In this document: in pieces, positions 51,819 through 61,693 of the stretch | Layout of the letters: every line of letters begins with the position of its first letter | Position numbering within the stretch: the first letter of the stretch is position 1 | Source of the DNA: Curtobacterium pusillum | GTDB lineage: Bacteria; Actinomycetota; Actinomycetes; Actinomycetales; Microbacteriaceae | Direction: 5' to 3' | DNA length: 64,000 bases | Assembly (NCBI GenBank): GCA_002025645.1 | Contig: CP018783.1 | Coordinates: 3,038,001 to 3,102,000 of the forward strand | Notes under the pieces: generated by a model | Database searches by the model: none | What the model saw: only the letters and a program-made list of their open reading frames with translations | What the model was told of the DNA's origin: nothing | Made by a program: the position numbers and the translations under genes

Positions 51819-52982
51819 ATGCGCATCCTGCACACCGGCGACTGGCACCTCGGCCGCACGCTGCTGGGTGCCGATCTGCTCGAGCACCAGGCGGCGTTCC
51901 TCGACTGGCTCGTCGACCTGGTGCGGGCGCGCGCGATCGACCTCGTCGTCATCGCCGGGGACGTCTACGACCGGGCGATCCCGCCGGTCGACGCCGTCCG
52001 GATGCTCTCCCACGCGCTCGAACGCCTCGCGGGGTCCGCCACGGTGGTGCTGACACCGGGCAACCACGACTCCGCCGCGCGCCTGGGGTTCGGTGCCGGC
52101 GTGATGGGTGCTCGGGTCCGGATCCTCGCCGAGCCCGCGGGCATCGCCACTCCCGTGCTCCTCGACGACGACTCCGGCCAGGTGGCCGTCTACGGCATCC
52201 CGTACCTCCACCCCGACCTCACGCGGTACGCCCTCGCCGCCGTGCCCGACGAGCCGCTCGCCCGCTCGCACCAAGCCGTCGTCGGCGCCGCGATGGACCG
52301 CGTCCGTGCCGACCTCGCCGGGCGTCCCGGTACGCGCAGCGTCGTCGTGGCGCACGCCTTCGTCGGCGGCACCGAACCGAGCGACAGCGAACAGGACATC
52401 CGCGTCGGCGGGGTCGACCGGGTCGCCGAGTCGGTGTTCGACGGCGTCGACTACGTGGCGCTCGGGCACCTGCACGGCCCGCAGCGGGTGGGTGCCGGTG
52501 ACCGGATCCGGTACGCCGGGTCCCCCCTCGCGTTCTCGTTCGGCGAGCGGAATCAGCAGAAGTCGGTGACGGTGGTCGACCTCGACGCCTCCGGAACGGT
52601 CACGGTCGAGCTCGTCCCGGCCCCGGTGCCCCGTCGGCTCGTCGACGTGCGCGGCACCATCGACGAGATCGAGTCCGGCGCGTTCCGATCCGCGTCGGAC
52701 GCCTGGGTCCGCGTGGCCGTGACCGACTCCGTGCACCCCGAGCGGATGTACGCGCGGGTGAAGGACCACTTCCCGCACGCCCTCGCGATCACCCACGAAC
52801 CGGCCGACCGCGGCGAACGCGCCGCCGCACGTGCCGTCACCGCGACGTCCGACCCGGTCGAGGTCGCGGCCGACTTCGTGTCGTTCGCCACCGGTGCGGC
52901 GCCGGACGACGATGACCGCGCGATCCTGACCGAGGCGTACGAGGCCGCGGCGCTCGCCCTGCAGCGCGAGGGGGACCGCTGA
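51819..52982 (+). CDS. sbcD: Exonuclease subunit SbcD (Mre11-like)
   Basis: 387 residues. Calcineurin-type phosphoesterase motifs in order: LHTGDWHLGR, VIAGDVYDRAIPP, LTPGNHDSAARL, VVAHAFV and ALGHLHGPQ. With SbcC it forms the nuclease that cuts DNA hairpins and palindromes, of interest given the many palindromes in this window. TACCGT lies six bases before the ATG. Stop and sbcC start overlap by one base (TGATG). Confidence 0.96.
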   Translation: MRILHTGDWHLGRTLLGADLLEHQAAFLDWLVDLVRARAIDLVVIAGDVYDRAIPPVDAVRMLSHALERLAGSATVVLTPGNHDSAARLGFGAGVMGARVRILAEPAGIATPVLLDDDSGQVAVYGIPYLHPDLTRYALAAVPDEPLARSHQAVVGAAMDRVRADLAGRPGTRSVVVAHAFVGGTEPSDSEQDIRVGGVDRVAESVFDGVDYVALGHLHGPQRVGAGDRIRYAGSPLAFSFGERNQQKSVTVVDLDASGTVTVELVPAPVPRRLVDVRGTIDEIESGAFRSASDAWVRVAVTDSVHPERMYARVKDHFPHALAITHEPADRGERAAARAVTATSDPVEVAADFVSFATGAAPDDDDRAILTEAYEAAALALQREGDR

Positions 52983-55957
52983 TGTACCTGCACCGTCTCG
53001 AACTCCGCGCGATCGGCCCCTACCCGGAGCTCGTGTCGATCGACTTCGCCGCGCTCGCCGCCTCCGGGGTGTTCCTGCTCGAGGGACCGACGGGCTCCGG
53101 CAAGTCCACGATCATCGACGCCGTCGTGTTCGCCCTGTACGGCGGGCTCGCCGGTGCCGACGCCAGCAACGACCGGCTGCACAGCCAGCACGCCGACCCC
53201 GCGGTCGAGCCGTACGTCGAGCTCGTCTTCGAGACCGGCGCCGGCGTCTACCGGGTCCGGCGCTCTCCGCAGTACGACCGCCCCAAGCAGCGGGGGACCG
53301 GCACCGTCAGGCAGCAGGCAGCGGCGCAGCTGTTCCGGCTCGCCGGTCCGGCCGACGTCGCGGGCGAGCCGGTGTCGTCCCGCATCCCCGAGGTCGGGGC
53401 CGAGATCACCAGGATCGTCGGACTCGACAAGGCCCAGTTCCTGCAGACGGTGGTGCTGCCGCAGGGTGAGTTCGCACGCTTCCTGCGGTCCCCGGGCGAA
53501 GAGCGCCGGAAGCTCCTGCAGTCACTGTTCGGCACACAGGTCTACGACCGGACCGCCGATGAGCTCGTTGCCCGGCGCCGCGCGGTGCAGGCCGAGGTCG
53601 ATGGTGCCGACGCCCGCGTGCGGGACGCCCTGAACCGCTTCGCCCAGGCGTCGGGCACCGACGAGCCAGACGAGTCCGAGGTCCCCGCGACCGTGGCCAC
53701 GCTGCGCTCCGTCGCCGACGCTGCCGAGGCGGCACGCGTTTCCGCCGCGACGGCAGCCACCGCCGCGGCGGCCCACGAGCAGGCCGTCACCGCGCGTGCC
53801 ACCGCACTCGATCGGCGTGCGGCGCTCCTCGGGCGTCGTGCACTGCTCGATGAACACGCTCCGCGCGTCGACGACGCCCGGACCCGTCTGGCGCTCGGCG
53901 AGCGGGCGGCCCGCGTCGTCGCCGTCGCGGACGGACTCGACGCAGCCCGCAGCAGGTCGGCCCAGGCGACCGCCGGCGCCGAGGCCCTCCGTGCTCGGCA
54001 CGCCGTCACGGGCACGGGGGACGACCTCGCCCGCGAGCGTGCCGCCGTCGCGGCGTCCCTCGCCGAGGTCCGGCACCTCGTCACCGTCGAGCGTGCCCTC
54101 CCCGGCCGACGCCGGGCGATCGCCGACGCCGCGGCACGGGGGGAGCAGCTCGTGGTCCGCCTGGCGGAACTCGATGCCGCGCTCGAGGTGCGCCCCGCCG
54201 AACGCGCCCGGATCGTCGAGGACTCCCGTGCCGCCGCCGCCCTCGCCGCCGGAGCCGAGGCTGCTCGGGTCGAGGTCGAGCGGATCGACCAGCTGCGTGC
54301 CGACCTCACGGCGCGTGGCGAGGCGGACCGCCGCGTCCGCCGAGCCGAACAGGCCAAGACCGACGCCGGTGCCACCGCGCTCGATCGGGTCCGCGCAGAG
54401 CAGCAGCTCCGTGAGCGTCGGATCACCGGGCTCGCGGGCGAGCTCGGTGCCGCGCTGACACCGGGGGAACCGTGCCCGGTGTGCGGCGCGACCGAGCACC
54501 CGCTGGTCGCGACCCCGCAGGACGACCACCCCACGACCGAGGCGATCGAGGCCGCGGCTGCCGTTGCCCGTCGGGCGGAGCAGGACCTGTCCGACGCCGC
54601 CGCGACGCTCGCGGTCGAGCGCGCTGCCCTCGAACGCCTCGTCGAGATGCTCGGCGACACCGACGCCACCACGGTCGACGGGTTGGCGACCGCCGCTGCG
54701 GCACGAGTGCAGGCTGCGCACGACGCCGCCGTCCGTGTCCGCACCCTGGAGCAGCAGCGGGCCGCGCACGACGAACAGACCAGGGCCCTCGAGCGGCAGC
54801 GCAACGACGTCGATGCCGAGCGTGCCGTCCTCGCGGGGTCGACTGCGTCCGACCGGGAACGGCTCGAGGGCGACGTCGTCCTCGTGCAGCAGGGTGTCGA
54901 ACGGGTCGCCGCGCACCTCGACGCCACCCCGGACAGCCTGCAGGCGGGTGTCGAGCAGCTCGACGCCCTCGTGGTCCGTCTCGACGCCGTGGCCCAGGCG
55001 GACGCCCGTGCCGCCGCCGCAGCCGAGGCCGTACGGGACCGCACCTCCGATGTCGAACGGGTCCTCGCCGAGCAGGGGTTCGACGTCGTCGAGGACGCTC
55101 GTGCCGGGGCGCTCGACCGGGCGTCCGCCGAGCGCCTCCGCGACGAGGTCGCCGCGGCGGACCGCGAGCGTGCCGTCGTCGACGCCGGACTCGCCGAAGC
55201 CGCCGTGGTCGCCGCCGCCGATGACGACCGGGAACGACTCGACCTCGACGGTGCCCGAGCCGCGCGCGAGCAGGCCGCGGCCGCTGCGGACGACGCCACC
55301 CGGCTCGCGACCTCCGCCGGCGACCGTGCTGCCGCGTCCGAGCAGTGCGCCGCCGACCTCGCCGCCGCGGTCCGGGCACGCGATGACACCTCGGCGCGCA
55401 GCCGTGCGGTGGTCCGGCTGGCCGACATCGCGGCCGGGGCGCCGTCGGTGAACCCGAGCGGCATCACCCTCGGCACCTACGTGCTCATGCGTCGCTTCGA
55501 GGACGTCGTGGCCGCGGCGAACGACCGCCTCCGCGCCATGCTCGCCGGCCGGTTCACGCTCGAGACCTCCGACGAGCGGGAGTCCGGTTCACGGTCGCGG
55601 CGCACCGGGCTCGCCCTCGCGGTGCACGACCAGACGACCGACACGGTTCGGGACCCACGGAGCCTGTCCGGCGGGGAGACCTTCACCGTGTCGCTCTGCC
55701 TTGCGCTCGGACTCGCCGACGTCGTGCAGGCCGAGGCCGGCGGGGTCTCCCTCGGCACGCTGTTCGTCGACGAGGGGTTCGGCACGCTCGACCCGGAGAC
55801 GCTCGACGACGTCATCGGGCAGCTCTCCCGCCTGACCGCCGGGGGCCGTCAGGTCGGGATCGTCAGCCACGTCGAGGAACTGAAGCAGCGGATCCCGGAG
55901 CGGATCGCCGTGCGCCGGACGGCCGAGGGCGGCTCCCGGGTGACGACTACGGTCTGA
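52982..55957 (+). CDS. sbcC: Exonuclease subunit SbcC (Rad50-like)
   Basis: 991 residues. Walker A EGPTGSGKSTIIDAV at the N-terminus, about 650 residues of Ala/Arg/Glu coiled coil broken by the zinc hook GEPCPVCGATEHP (about 498), then signature SLSGGETFTVSLCLALGLAD and Walker B LFVDEGFGTLDPETLD. Partner of SbcD. Five ACGC units directly overlap and follow the stop. Confidence 0.96.
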   Translation: MYLHRLELRAIGPYPELVSIDFAALAASGVFLLEGPTGSGKSTIIDAVVFALYGGLAGADASNDRLHSQHADPAVEPYVELVFETGAGVYRVRRSPQYDRPKQRGTGTVRQQAAAQLFRLAGPADVAGEPVSSRIPEVGAEITRIVGLDKAQFLQTVVLPQGEFARFLRSPGEERRKLLQSLFGTQVYDRTADELVARRRAVQAEVDGADARVRDALNRFAQASGTDEPDESEVPATVATLRSVADAAEAARVSAATAATAAAAHEQAVTARATALDRRAALLGRRALLDEHAPRVDDARTRLALGERAARVVAVADGLDAARSRSAQATAGAEALRARHAVTGTGDDLARERAAVAASLAEVRHLVTVERALPGRRRAIADAAARGEQLVVRLAELDAALEVRPAERARIVEDSRAAAALAAGAEAARVEVERIDQLRADLTARGEADRRVRRAEQAKTDAGATALDRVRAEQQLRERRITGLAGELGAALTPGEPCPVCGATEHPLVATPQDDHPTTEAIEAAAAVARRAEQDLSDAAATLAVERAALERLVEMLGDTDATTVDGLATAAAARVQAAHDAAVRVRTLEQQRAAHDEQTRALERQRNDVDAERAVLAGSTASDRERLEGDVVLVQQGVERVAAHLDATPDSLQAGVEQLDALVVRLDAVAQADARAAAAAEAVRDRTSDVERVLAEQGFDVVEDARAGALDRASAERLRDEVAAADRERAVVDAGLAEAAVVAAADDDRERLDLDGARAAREQAAAAADDATRLATSAGDRAAASEQCAADLAAAVRARDDTSARSRAVVRLADIAAGAPSVNPSGITLGTYVLMRRFEDVVAAANDRLRAMLAGRFTLETSDERESGSRSRRTGLALAVHDQTTDTVRDPRSLSGGETFTVSLCLALGLADVVQAEAGGVSLGTLFVDEGFGTLDPETLDDVIGQLSRLTAGGRQVGIVSHVEELKQRIPERIAVRRTAEGGSRVTTTV

Positions 55958-55976
55958 CGCACGCACGCACGCACGC
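55957..55976. repeat. ACGC tetranucleotide repeat
   Basis: Five ACGC units starting at the last base of the sbcC stop. Confidence 0.85.
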
Positions 55977-56041
55977 AGCGCACGCGGCGCGTGGCGCACA
56001 CTGCGGGAGCGCCCGGATGCCGCCCGGCCCCGTCTCGCGGG

Positions 56042-56218
56042 TCAGGGCGACGGGGTGACGTCCACCGTGCCGTCCGGCGGGGGCAGGATGTCGGCCGCGA
56101 CCCACGGGAACACCCACGTGAACAGGACGAAGACGATCGCGGCGAGCAGCACGAGCAGCTCGATCACCTTGAGTGCGGCAGGTCCGGGCAGGATCCGCCA
56201 GACGAACGGGAAGATCAC
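56042..56218 (-). CDS. Small membrane protein coupled to sortase
   Basis: 58 residues with one strong membrane helix (VIELLVLLAAIVFVLFTWVF) and a Pro-rich end. GTG at 56218 overlaps the sortase stop (GTGA). Short partners of this kind often follow class E sortases; function unknown. Confidence 0.75.
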   Translation of the reverse strand: MIFPFVWRILPGPAALKVIELLVLLAAIVFVLFTWVFPWVAADILPPPDGTVDVTPSP

Positions 56219-57018
56219 TTCGTCGTCTCCGAGAGTTCCTTCGGGGTGCCCTCCGACGCGGGCATCCAGTAGTCGAGCTTGGCGTGCGTGACGTACCGCT
56301 CCTTGGCGGACCACATCGGGTGGCACGCGGTGAGGGTGAGCCAGCGGTCACTCGCGGTCGGTTCCACGCCGGGCTTGTTCGGCACCGGGGCGATCGTCTC
56401 GATGTGGTCCGGTGTGACGATCTGCGAGTCGGTGACCTTGTACACGTACCAGACGTCGAACTTCGTCTTCGCGTCCGTCACCCGCACGACGATGTCGTCC
56501 CCGGTCTTGAGCTCCGCGATCTGGTTGAGCGGCTTGCCGTAGGTGACGCGGTGCCCGGCGACGGCGAAGTTGCCCTCGGCGCCCGGCATCGCGGTGTCCT
56601 GGTAGTGGCCGAGCCCGATCGTGTTGAGGACCTTCTCACGGTCCGTGCCCTCACCGAGGGGACGCTCGTAGTCCTTGCCGAAGCGGGGGATCTGCATCGT
56701 GCCGAAGACGTCGGTCACGTTCGGTGGCTCGGCGAGCACGGGTGCCGGGCCGCGGTGCTCGGTGCCGGTCCCCGACGTGTCCTTCTGTCCGAGCCCGTCG
56801 ACGAGCTTCGTCTGCGCGTTCACCGCGACGACGTCGGTCCACCACGCTGTCCACACCACGTAGAGCCCGGTACCGGCGCCCGCGATGATCAGCAGCTCTG
56901 CGATGAGCGAGACGATCGCGCCACCGACGGTCTGGCGACGGCGGGGCGCCCGACGTGCGGCACCACCGTCGCCGTCGCGGCCTGATCGACGCGACGGGAG
57001 TGTCTCGTGTGCGGTCAC
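56215..57018 (-). CDS. Class E sortase
   Basis: Transpeptidase attaching proteins to the wall or pili, 267 residues. One N-terminal helix (AIVSLIAELLIIAGAGTGLY), then the beta-barrel: IPRFGKDYERPLGEG, catalytic His in FAVAGHRVTYGKPLN, Cys in WLTLTACHPMWSAKERYV with the Arg just after. Extracellular. I see no LPXTG-type substrate in the window. GTG at 57018; the longer frame adds Arg-rich sequence. Confidence 0.92.
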   Translation of the reverse strand: MTAHETLPSRRSGRDGDGGAARRAPRRRQTVGGAIVSLIAELLIIAGAGTGLYVVWTAWWTDVVAVNAQTKLVDGLGQKDTSGTGTEHRGPAPVLAEPPNVTDVFGTMQIPRFGKDYERPLGEGTDREKVLNTIGLGHYQDTAMPGAEGNFAVAGHRVTYGKPLNQIAELKTGDDIVVRVTDAKTKFDVWYVYKVTDSQIVTPDHIETIAPVPNKPGVEPTASDRWLTLTACHPMWSAKERYVTHAKLDYWMPASEGTPKELSETTK

Positions 57019-57114
57019 GGGGCTCCTGATCCGGATGGGGTGGTCGGACAGGTCTATCAGACCACGGCGACGCCTCCGTGACGAGGTTCTCCACAGGACC
57101 GTTACCGTGAGGAG

Positions 57115-57552
57115 ATGCAGCACGTCCTCCGCGTCTTCACGCCCGCCGACACCGAGTCCGTCGTCGCCCTGTGGGAGGCGTGCGGTCTCGTGCGTCCGTG
57201 GAACGATCCCCGACGCGACATCGCTCGCAAGCTCTCGGTGCAGCCCGAGCTGTTCCTGGTGGCCGAGGACGCCGACGACCCCGACCGCCCGGTCGTCGGC
57301 GCGGGCATGGCCGGGTTCGACGGGCACCGGGGCTGGGTGAACTACCTCGCCGTGCGGCCGAACCTGCAGGGCTCCGGACTCGGCCGGGCGTTCATGACCG
57401 AGTTCGAGCGGCTGCTGACGGACCTCGGCTGCCCGAAGCTCAACCTGCAGGTCCGCGCCGGCAACGAGCGGGTCATCGGGTTCTACGAGTCCCTCGGCTA
57501 CGCGGACGACCGCACGGTCTCACTCGGCAAGCGGCTCATCCCCGACGCCTGA
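57115..57552 (+). CDS. GNAT family acetyltransferase (YpeA-like)
   Basis: 145 residues. VNYLAVRPNLQGSGLGRAFM is the acetyl-CoA loop and NLQVRAGNERVIGFYESLGY the C-terminal beta-bulge region of YpeA-type proteins. ATG at 57115 has TACCGT six bases upstream and GAGGAG between. Substrate unknown. Confidence 0.9.
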   Translation: MQHVLRVFTPADTESVVALWEACGLVRPWNDPRRDIARKLSVQPELFLVAEDADDPDRPVVGAGMAGFDGHRGWVNYLAVRPNLQGSGLGRAFMTEFERLLTDLGCPKLNLQVRAGNERVIGFYESLGYADDRTVSLGKRLIPDA

Positions 57553-57565
57553 CAGCGACGTCCGC

Positions 57566-57635
57566 CCGAGTCTCGGGCTGGGCGACGATTCTCGCGTCCT
57601 GCCGCCCGAGAAGTGTCGCCCAGTCCGAGACTCGG
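57566..57635. repeat. Family IV palindrome, copy 2
   Basis: Arms CCGAGTCTCGG / CCGAGACTCGG and CTGGGCGAC / GTCGCCCAG are perfect. Sits between convergent genes. Confidence 0.65.
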
Positions 57636-57662
57636 CACGCGGGCGGCGCACGCCGGGCACGC

Positions 57663-58607
57663 CTACGCCAGCGCCAGCCCGACCGAGGCCGCGAACGCCA
57701 GCACGATCCCGCTCCACTGCACGGCCGTCAGCCGCTCCCGCAGCACGATCCCGGCGAGCACGACCGTCCCGATCGGGTACAGCGCGTTGAGCACGCTCAC
57801 GACGGGCAGCGTCGCCGGGTCGTCGCTGGAGTGCAACCCCGCCTGGATGAACACGTTCGCCAGAGCATCGAGGACGCCGCAGGCGACCACCGCCACCACC
57901 AACCGGACCGGCCAGCGCGCCGACAGCCGCAGGGTCGGCCCTGGAGGCGCGGCAGACCCCGCGACGTCGGCCCGCGTTGCGGGGTCTCCCGCGCCCCCAG
58001 AGCGTCGCGCCAGTCCCGAGACGACCGCCGCCGTCCCCAGCAGCACCGCCTGCAGCACCCGTGACACGATCAGCGGCGCGACCCCGGAGTCCGCCGGCGT
58101 CTGGTCGTACGCGAGGACGATCCCGCCGAACCCGCACCCGGCGACCGCCGCGGTCACGAGCCCCACGGCGGTCACGCGGGCGCCGGAGGTGTCCCGCACC
58201 GCCGCGACGAGCACGACCGCGACCACCGCGACGACGAGCGCGCCGATCGCGAGTCCGGACAGCGCCGTCCCGCGGACCACCGCCACGAGCACGGGCACGA
58301 CGGCCGCGAACACCGCCGTCAGGGGTGAGAGCACGCTCATCGGGCCGATCGCGAGCGCACGGTAGAGCAGCAGGACCCCGACCCCGCCGGACACCCCTGC
58401 GACCGCACCCCAGATCGTCCCGGTCCACGTGAAGCGACCACCGACCACGACGAGCCCGAGCAAGAGGGGCGCGATCCCGACGGCGGCGGCGACCGCGGCG
58501 ACCGTCACCGCACGGACGCGTCGCGACGCCAGGCCGCCCAGGAAGTCGGCGAAGCCGTACACGAGGGCGCCGGACAGACCGAGCAGGACGGTGAGCACGG
58601 CTCCCAT
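57663..58607 (-). CDS. EamA/DMT family transporter
   Basis: 314 residues, ten membrane helices in two EamA repeats. FADFLGGLASRRVRA in the first repeat, LYRALAIGPMSVLSPLTAVF at its end, and the second-repeat counterpart VVSVLNALYPIGTVVLAGIV then LRERLTAVQWSGIVLAFAAS. The loop between repeats (DPATRADVAGSAAPPGPTLR) contains CTGGAGGCGCGG (57941-57952). ATG at 58607. Substrate unknown. Confidence 0.9.
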   Translation of the reverse strand: MGAVLTVLLGLSGALVYGFADFLGGLASRRVRAVTVAAVAAAVGIAPLLLGLVVVGGRFTWTGTIWGAVAGVSGGVGVLLLYRALAIGPMSVLSPLTAVFAAVVPVLVAVVRGTALSGLAIGALVVAVVAVVLVAAVRDTSGARVTAVGLVTAAVAGCGFGGIVLAYDQTPADSGVAPLIVSRVLQAVLLGTAAVVSGLARRSGGAGDPATRADVAGSAAPPGPTLRLSARWPVRLVVAVVACGVLDALANVFIQAGLHSSDDPATLPVVSVLNALYPIGTVVLAGIVLRERLTAVQWSGIVLAFAASVGLALA

Positions 58608-58634
58608 CCTGCCCGGCCCGGTAGCCTGCACGGC

Positions 58635-59759
58635 GTGAGCGTTCCCTACCACCGCCTGCCCCGCGTCGACGCACGCTGGAGGTGGTGGCGCCCCCTCGTC
58701 GCCCTGGCGTTCCTGGCGGGCTGGTACATCGCCTCCCAGGTCCTCATCACGATCGCCTACTTCGTGCCGATCGCCGCGGTCCAGGGCGAGTCCGGGCTGA
58801 CCAGCCTGCTCGACGACCTGCAGAGCGGCGCCCTCGACCCGACCGACCCGCTGACCCTGTCGCTGAGCCTGGTGTCCCTGGTGATCCTGCTGCCCGGCGT
58901 CCTGCTCGCGGTGCGGATCGCGCGCCTCGGTCCGGCGGGGATCCTGTCGTCGACGCGCTTCCGCGTGCGCTGGGCGTGGGCGGCGTGGTGCCTCCTCCCG
59001 ACACTGGTCATCGCCGTGGTCATGTTCCTGTTCCAGACCGCGGGCATGTTCACGTTCGACGGTGGCTTCGGCTGGGACCACGCCGCGATCGGTCAGTCGA
59101 CGGTCTCGGTCGGCACGCTGACGCTGACGATCGTGCTCGTCCTGCTGCTCGTGCCGTTCCAGGGTGCGGCGGAGGAGTACATCTTCCGCGGCTTCCTCAT
59201 GCAGACCATCGGCTCGTGGATCTCGGTCCGCGTCCTCGGTACGGTCGTCGCCGTTGCTGTCTCCACGGTGGTGTTCGCGCTGCTGCACATCCCGAACGGC
59301 TACAACGTGTGGGGCATCCTCGACGTCGGCTCGTTCGGCCTGATCGCCGCGATCATCGTGCTCCGGACCGGTGGCATGGAGGCCACCGTCCTGCAGCACG
59401 CCTTCAACAACATCATGATCTTCGTGGTGCAGGCGCCCGGCTGGTCGAAGATCGACCTCACGTCGCAGGACGCCAACGGCACCGTCGGCGGGTGGCTCCT
59501 CACCCTCGCGACCTCGCTCGCGTACTGGGGCATGGTCGAACTGCTCGCGAAGTGGCGGCACCTGGACCGGCGGTTCGCCGGTCGCCAGGCGCCGCGGTTC
59601 CGCGGTGTGGCCCCGGCCTGGGCGGGCGGCTCACGGTGGCTCCGGCCTGGAGGCACGGGCTGGGTCGACGCGCCCGCCGGCCCAGACGACGTGGCCGGGT
59701 CCGGCGCGGCTCCGGCGGAGCCTGTGGACAACGCCGTGGGTGTCGCCGGTCGCCCGTAG
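58635..59759 (+). CDS. CPBP family intramembrane metalloprotease
   Basis: 374 residues, about eight membrane segments. Abi/CPBP motifs are visible: AAEEYIFRGFLMQTIGSW (EExxxR) near 180, FALLHIPNGYN with the second-motif His, and LQHAFNNIMIFV. A 60-residue polar tail follows and contains CTGGAGGCACGG (59647-59658). GTG at 58635 has TAGCCT seven bases upstream. Confidence 0.9.
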   Translation: MSVPYHRLPRVDARWRWWRPLVALAFLAGWYIASQVLITIAYFVPIAAVQGESGLTSLLDDLQSGALDPTDPLTLSLSLVSLVILLPGVLLAVRIARLGPAGILSSTRFRVRWAWAAWCLLPTLVIAVVMFLFQTAGMFTFDGGFGWDHAAIGQSTVSVGTLTLTIVLVLLLVPFQGAAEEYIFRGFLMQTIGSWISVRVLGTVVAVAVSTVVFALLHIPNGYNVWGILDVGSFGLIAAIIVLRTGGMEATVLQHAFNNIMIFVVQAPGWSKIDLTSQDANGTVGGWLLTLATSLAYWGMVELLAKWRHLDRRFAGRQAPRFRGVAPAWAGGSRWLRPGGTGWVDAPAGPDDVAGSGAAPAEPVDNAVGVAGRP

Positions 59760-59768
59760 GCTCGTGGC

Positions 59769-61616
59769 ATGAGCACCACGCCCGCGCCCGCCGCCGTGTC
59801 TGCGTCGCGTGCCGCCGCGCTCGACGTGCTGCACCGCGTGTGGGGCTACGACGACTTCCGGGGCGAGCAGGCGTCGATCATCGACCAGGTCGTCTCCGGC
59901 GGGGACGCGCTCGTCCTGATGCCGACCGGTGGCGGCAAGTCGCTCTGCTACCAGGTGCCGGCGCTCGTGCGGGACGGCGTCGGGGTCGTCGTCTCACCGC
60001 TCATCGCGCTCATGCAGGACCAGGTCGACGCCCTGGCGGCGAACGGCGTGAAGGCCGCGTTCCTCAACTCCACGCAGGGGCCGGACGAACGTGCCCGGGT
60101 CGAGCGCGCCGTCGTCTCCGGCGAGGTCGACATGCTGTACCTCGCGCCGGAGCGGCTCCGGCTCGAGTCCACCCGTGCGCTGCTCGACCGTGCGCAGATC
60201 GCCCTGTTCGCCATCGACGAAGCCCACTGCGTGGCGCAGTGGGGCCACGACTTCCGCCCGGACTACCTCGAGCTCAGCGTCCTCCACGAGCGCTGGCCGA
60301 CCGTGCCGCGCATCGCCCTGACGGCCACGGCGACGCCGCAGACCCACCGCGAGATCTCCGCGCGGCTCGGCCTCGACGACGCCGCGCACTTCGTGGCCGA
60401 CTTCGACCGGCCGAACATCCAGTACCGCATCGAACCGAAGACCGGCGCGCTGCAGCAGCTGCTCACCTTCATCCGGACGGAGCACAGCGGCGACGCGGGC
60501 ATCGTCTACTGCCTGTCCCGCAACTCGGTCGAGCGCACCGCGGCCGCCCTCGCCGACCAGGGCATCCCGGCGCTGCCGTACCACGCCGGCCTCGACTCCA
60601 GGGTGCGGGAGCGCAACCAGTCGACGTTCCTGCGCGAGGACGGCATCGTCATGGTCGCCACCATCGCGTTCGGCATGGGCATCGACAAGCCGGACGTCCG
60701 GTTCGTGGCGCACCTGGACCTGCCGAAGTCGGTGGAGGGCTACTACCAGGAGACCGGTCGTGCGGGCCGTGACGGACTGCCCTCGACCGCGTGGCTGGCG
60801 TACGGCCTGAACGACGTCGTGCAGCAGCGCCGGATGATCGACCAGTCCGAGGGCGACGCCGCACACCGTCGACAGCTCAGCGCGCACCTCGATGCCATGC
60901 TCGCCCTGTGCGAGACGATCGAGTGCCGCCGGGTGCGGCTGCTCGCGTACTTCGGGCAGGAGAGCACGGCGTGCGGCAACTGCGACACGTGCATCGCCCC
61001 GCCCGAGTCCTGGGACGGCACGGTGCCGGCGCAGAAGCTCCTCTCCACCGTGGTGCGCCTCGACCGCGAGCGCGGCCAGCGGTACGGCGTCTCGCACCTC
61101 GTCGACATCCTGGTCGGCAAGCAGTCGCCGCGCGTGCAGGAACTCCGACACGAGTCCCTCGCCACGTTCGGCATCGGCAACGACCTCGGCGAAGCAGAGT
61201 GGCGCGCGGTCGCCCGGCAGCTCCTCGCCCAGGGCTACGCCGCGGTCTCGGGCGACGGCTTCGGCACCATCGTGCTCAGCCCGATGAGCGCCGACGTCCT
61301 CGGTGGCAAGGTCGTCGTCCGGATGCGCCGTGACCCGGTCAAGGCCCCGCGTGCCAGCCGTTCCCGGCGGTCCGTCGTGACGGACATGCCGCAGGAGGCC
61401 CTCGGCCTGTTCGAGGCACTACGGGCCTGGCGCGCGACGCAGGCCCGCGAGCAGGGCGTCCCCGCGTACGTGGTGTTCAACGACGCCACCCTGCGGGGGA
61501 TCGCTGCGGTGAAGCCGGCGGACGAAGACCAGCTCGCTGAGATCTCCGGCGTCGGCGGCACGAAGCTCGAGCGGTACGGCCGTGCCGTGCTCGACGTGGT
61601 CGCTGCCGCAGACTGA
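59769..61616 (+). CDS. recQ: ATP-dependent DNA helicase RecQ
   Basis: 615 residues. Motif 0 [12 protein letters not shown], Walker [17 protein letters not shown] in [20 protein letters not shown], motif [12 protein letters not shown]. Zinc Cys set C-E-C and CGNCDTC (about 380-410), winged helix, and a C-terminal HRDC domain (about 540-615). TAGGCT six bases before the ATG. Confidence 0.96.
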   Translation: MSTTPAPAAVSASRAAALDVLHRVWGYDDFRGEQASIIDQVVSGGDALVLMPTGGGKSLCYQVPALVRDGVGVVVSPLIALMQDQVDALAANGVKAAFLNSTQGPDERARVERAVVSGEVDMLYLAPERLRLESTRALLDRAQIALFAIDEAHCVAQWGHDFRPDYLELSVLHERWPTVPRIALTATATPQTHREISARLGLDDAAHFVADFDRPNIQYRIEPKTGALQQLLTFIRTEHSGDAGIVYCLSRNSVERTAAALADQGIPALPYHAGLDSRVRERNQSTFLREDGIVMVATIAFGMGIDKPDVRFVAHLDLPKSVEGYYQETGRAGRDGLPSTAWLAYGLNDVVQQRRMIDQSEGDAAHRRQLSAHLDAMLALCETIECRRVRLLAYFGQESTACGNCDTCIAPPESWDGTVPAQKLLSTVVRLDRERGQRYGVSHLVDILVGKQSPRVQELRHESLATFGIGNDLGEAEWRAVARQLLAQGYAAVSGDGFGTIVLSPMSADVLGGKVVVRMRRDPVKAPRASRSRRSVVTDMPQEALGLFEALRAWRATQAREQGVPAYVVFNDATLRGIAAVKPADEDQLAEISGVGGTKLERYGRAVLDVVAAAD

Positions 61617-61693
61617 CCGACACATTCCGCAGCGGGCATGCGACCGCGGGTGTGATCACTACACTCGGAACCTCCCGTCACGAGGAGGCCCGG

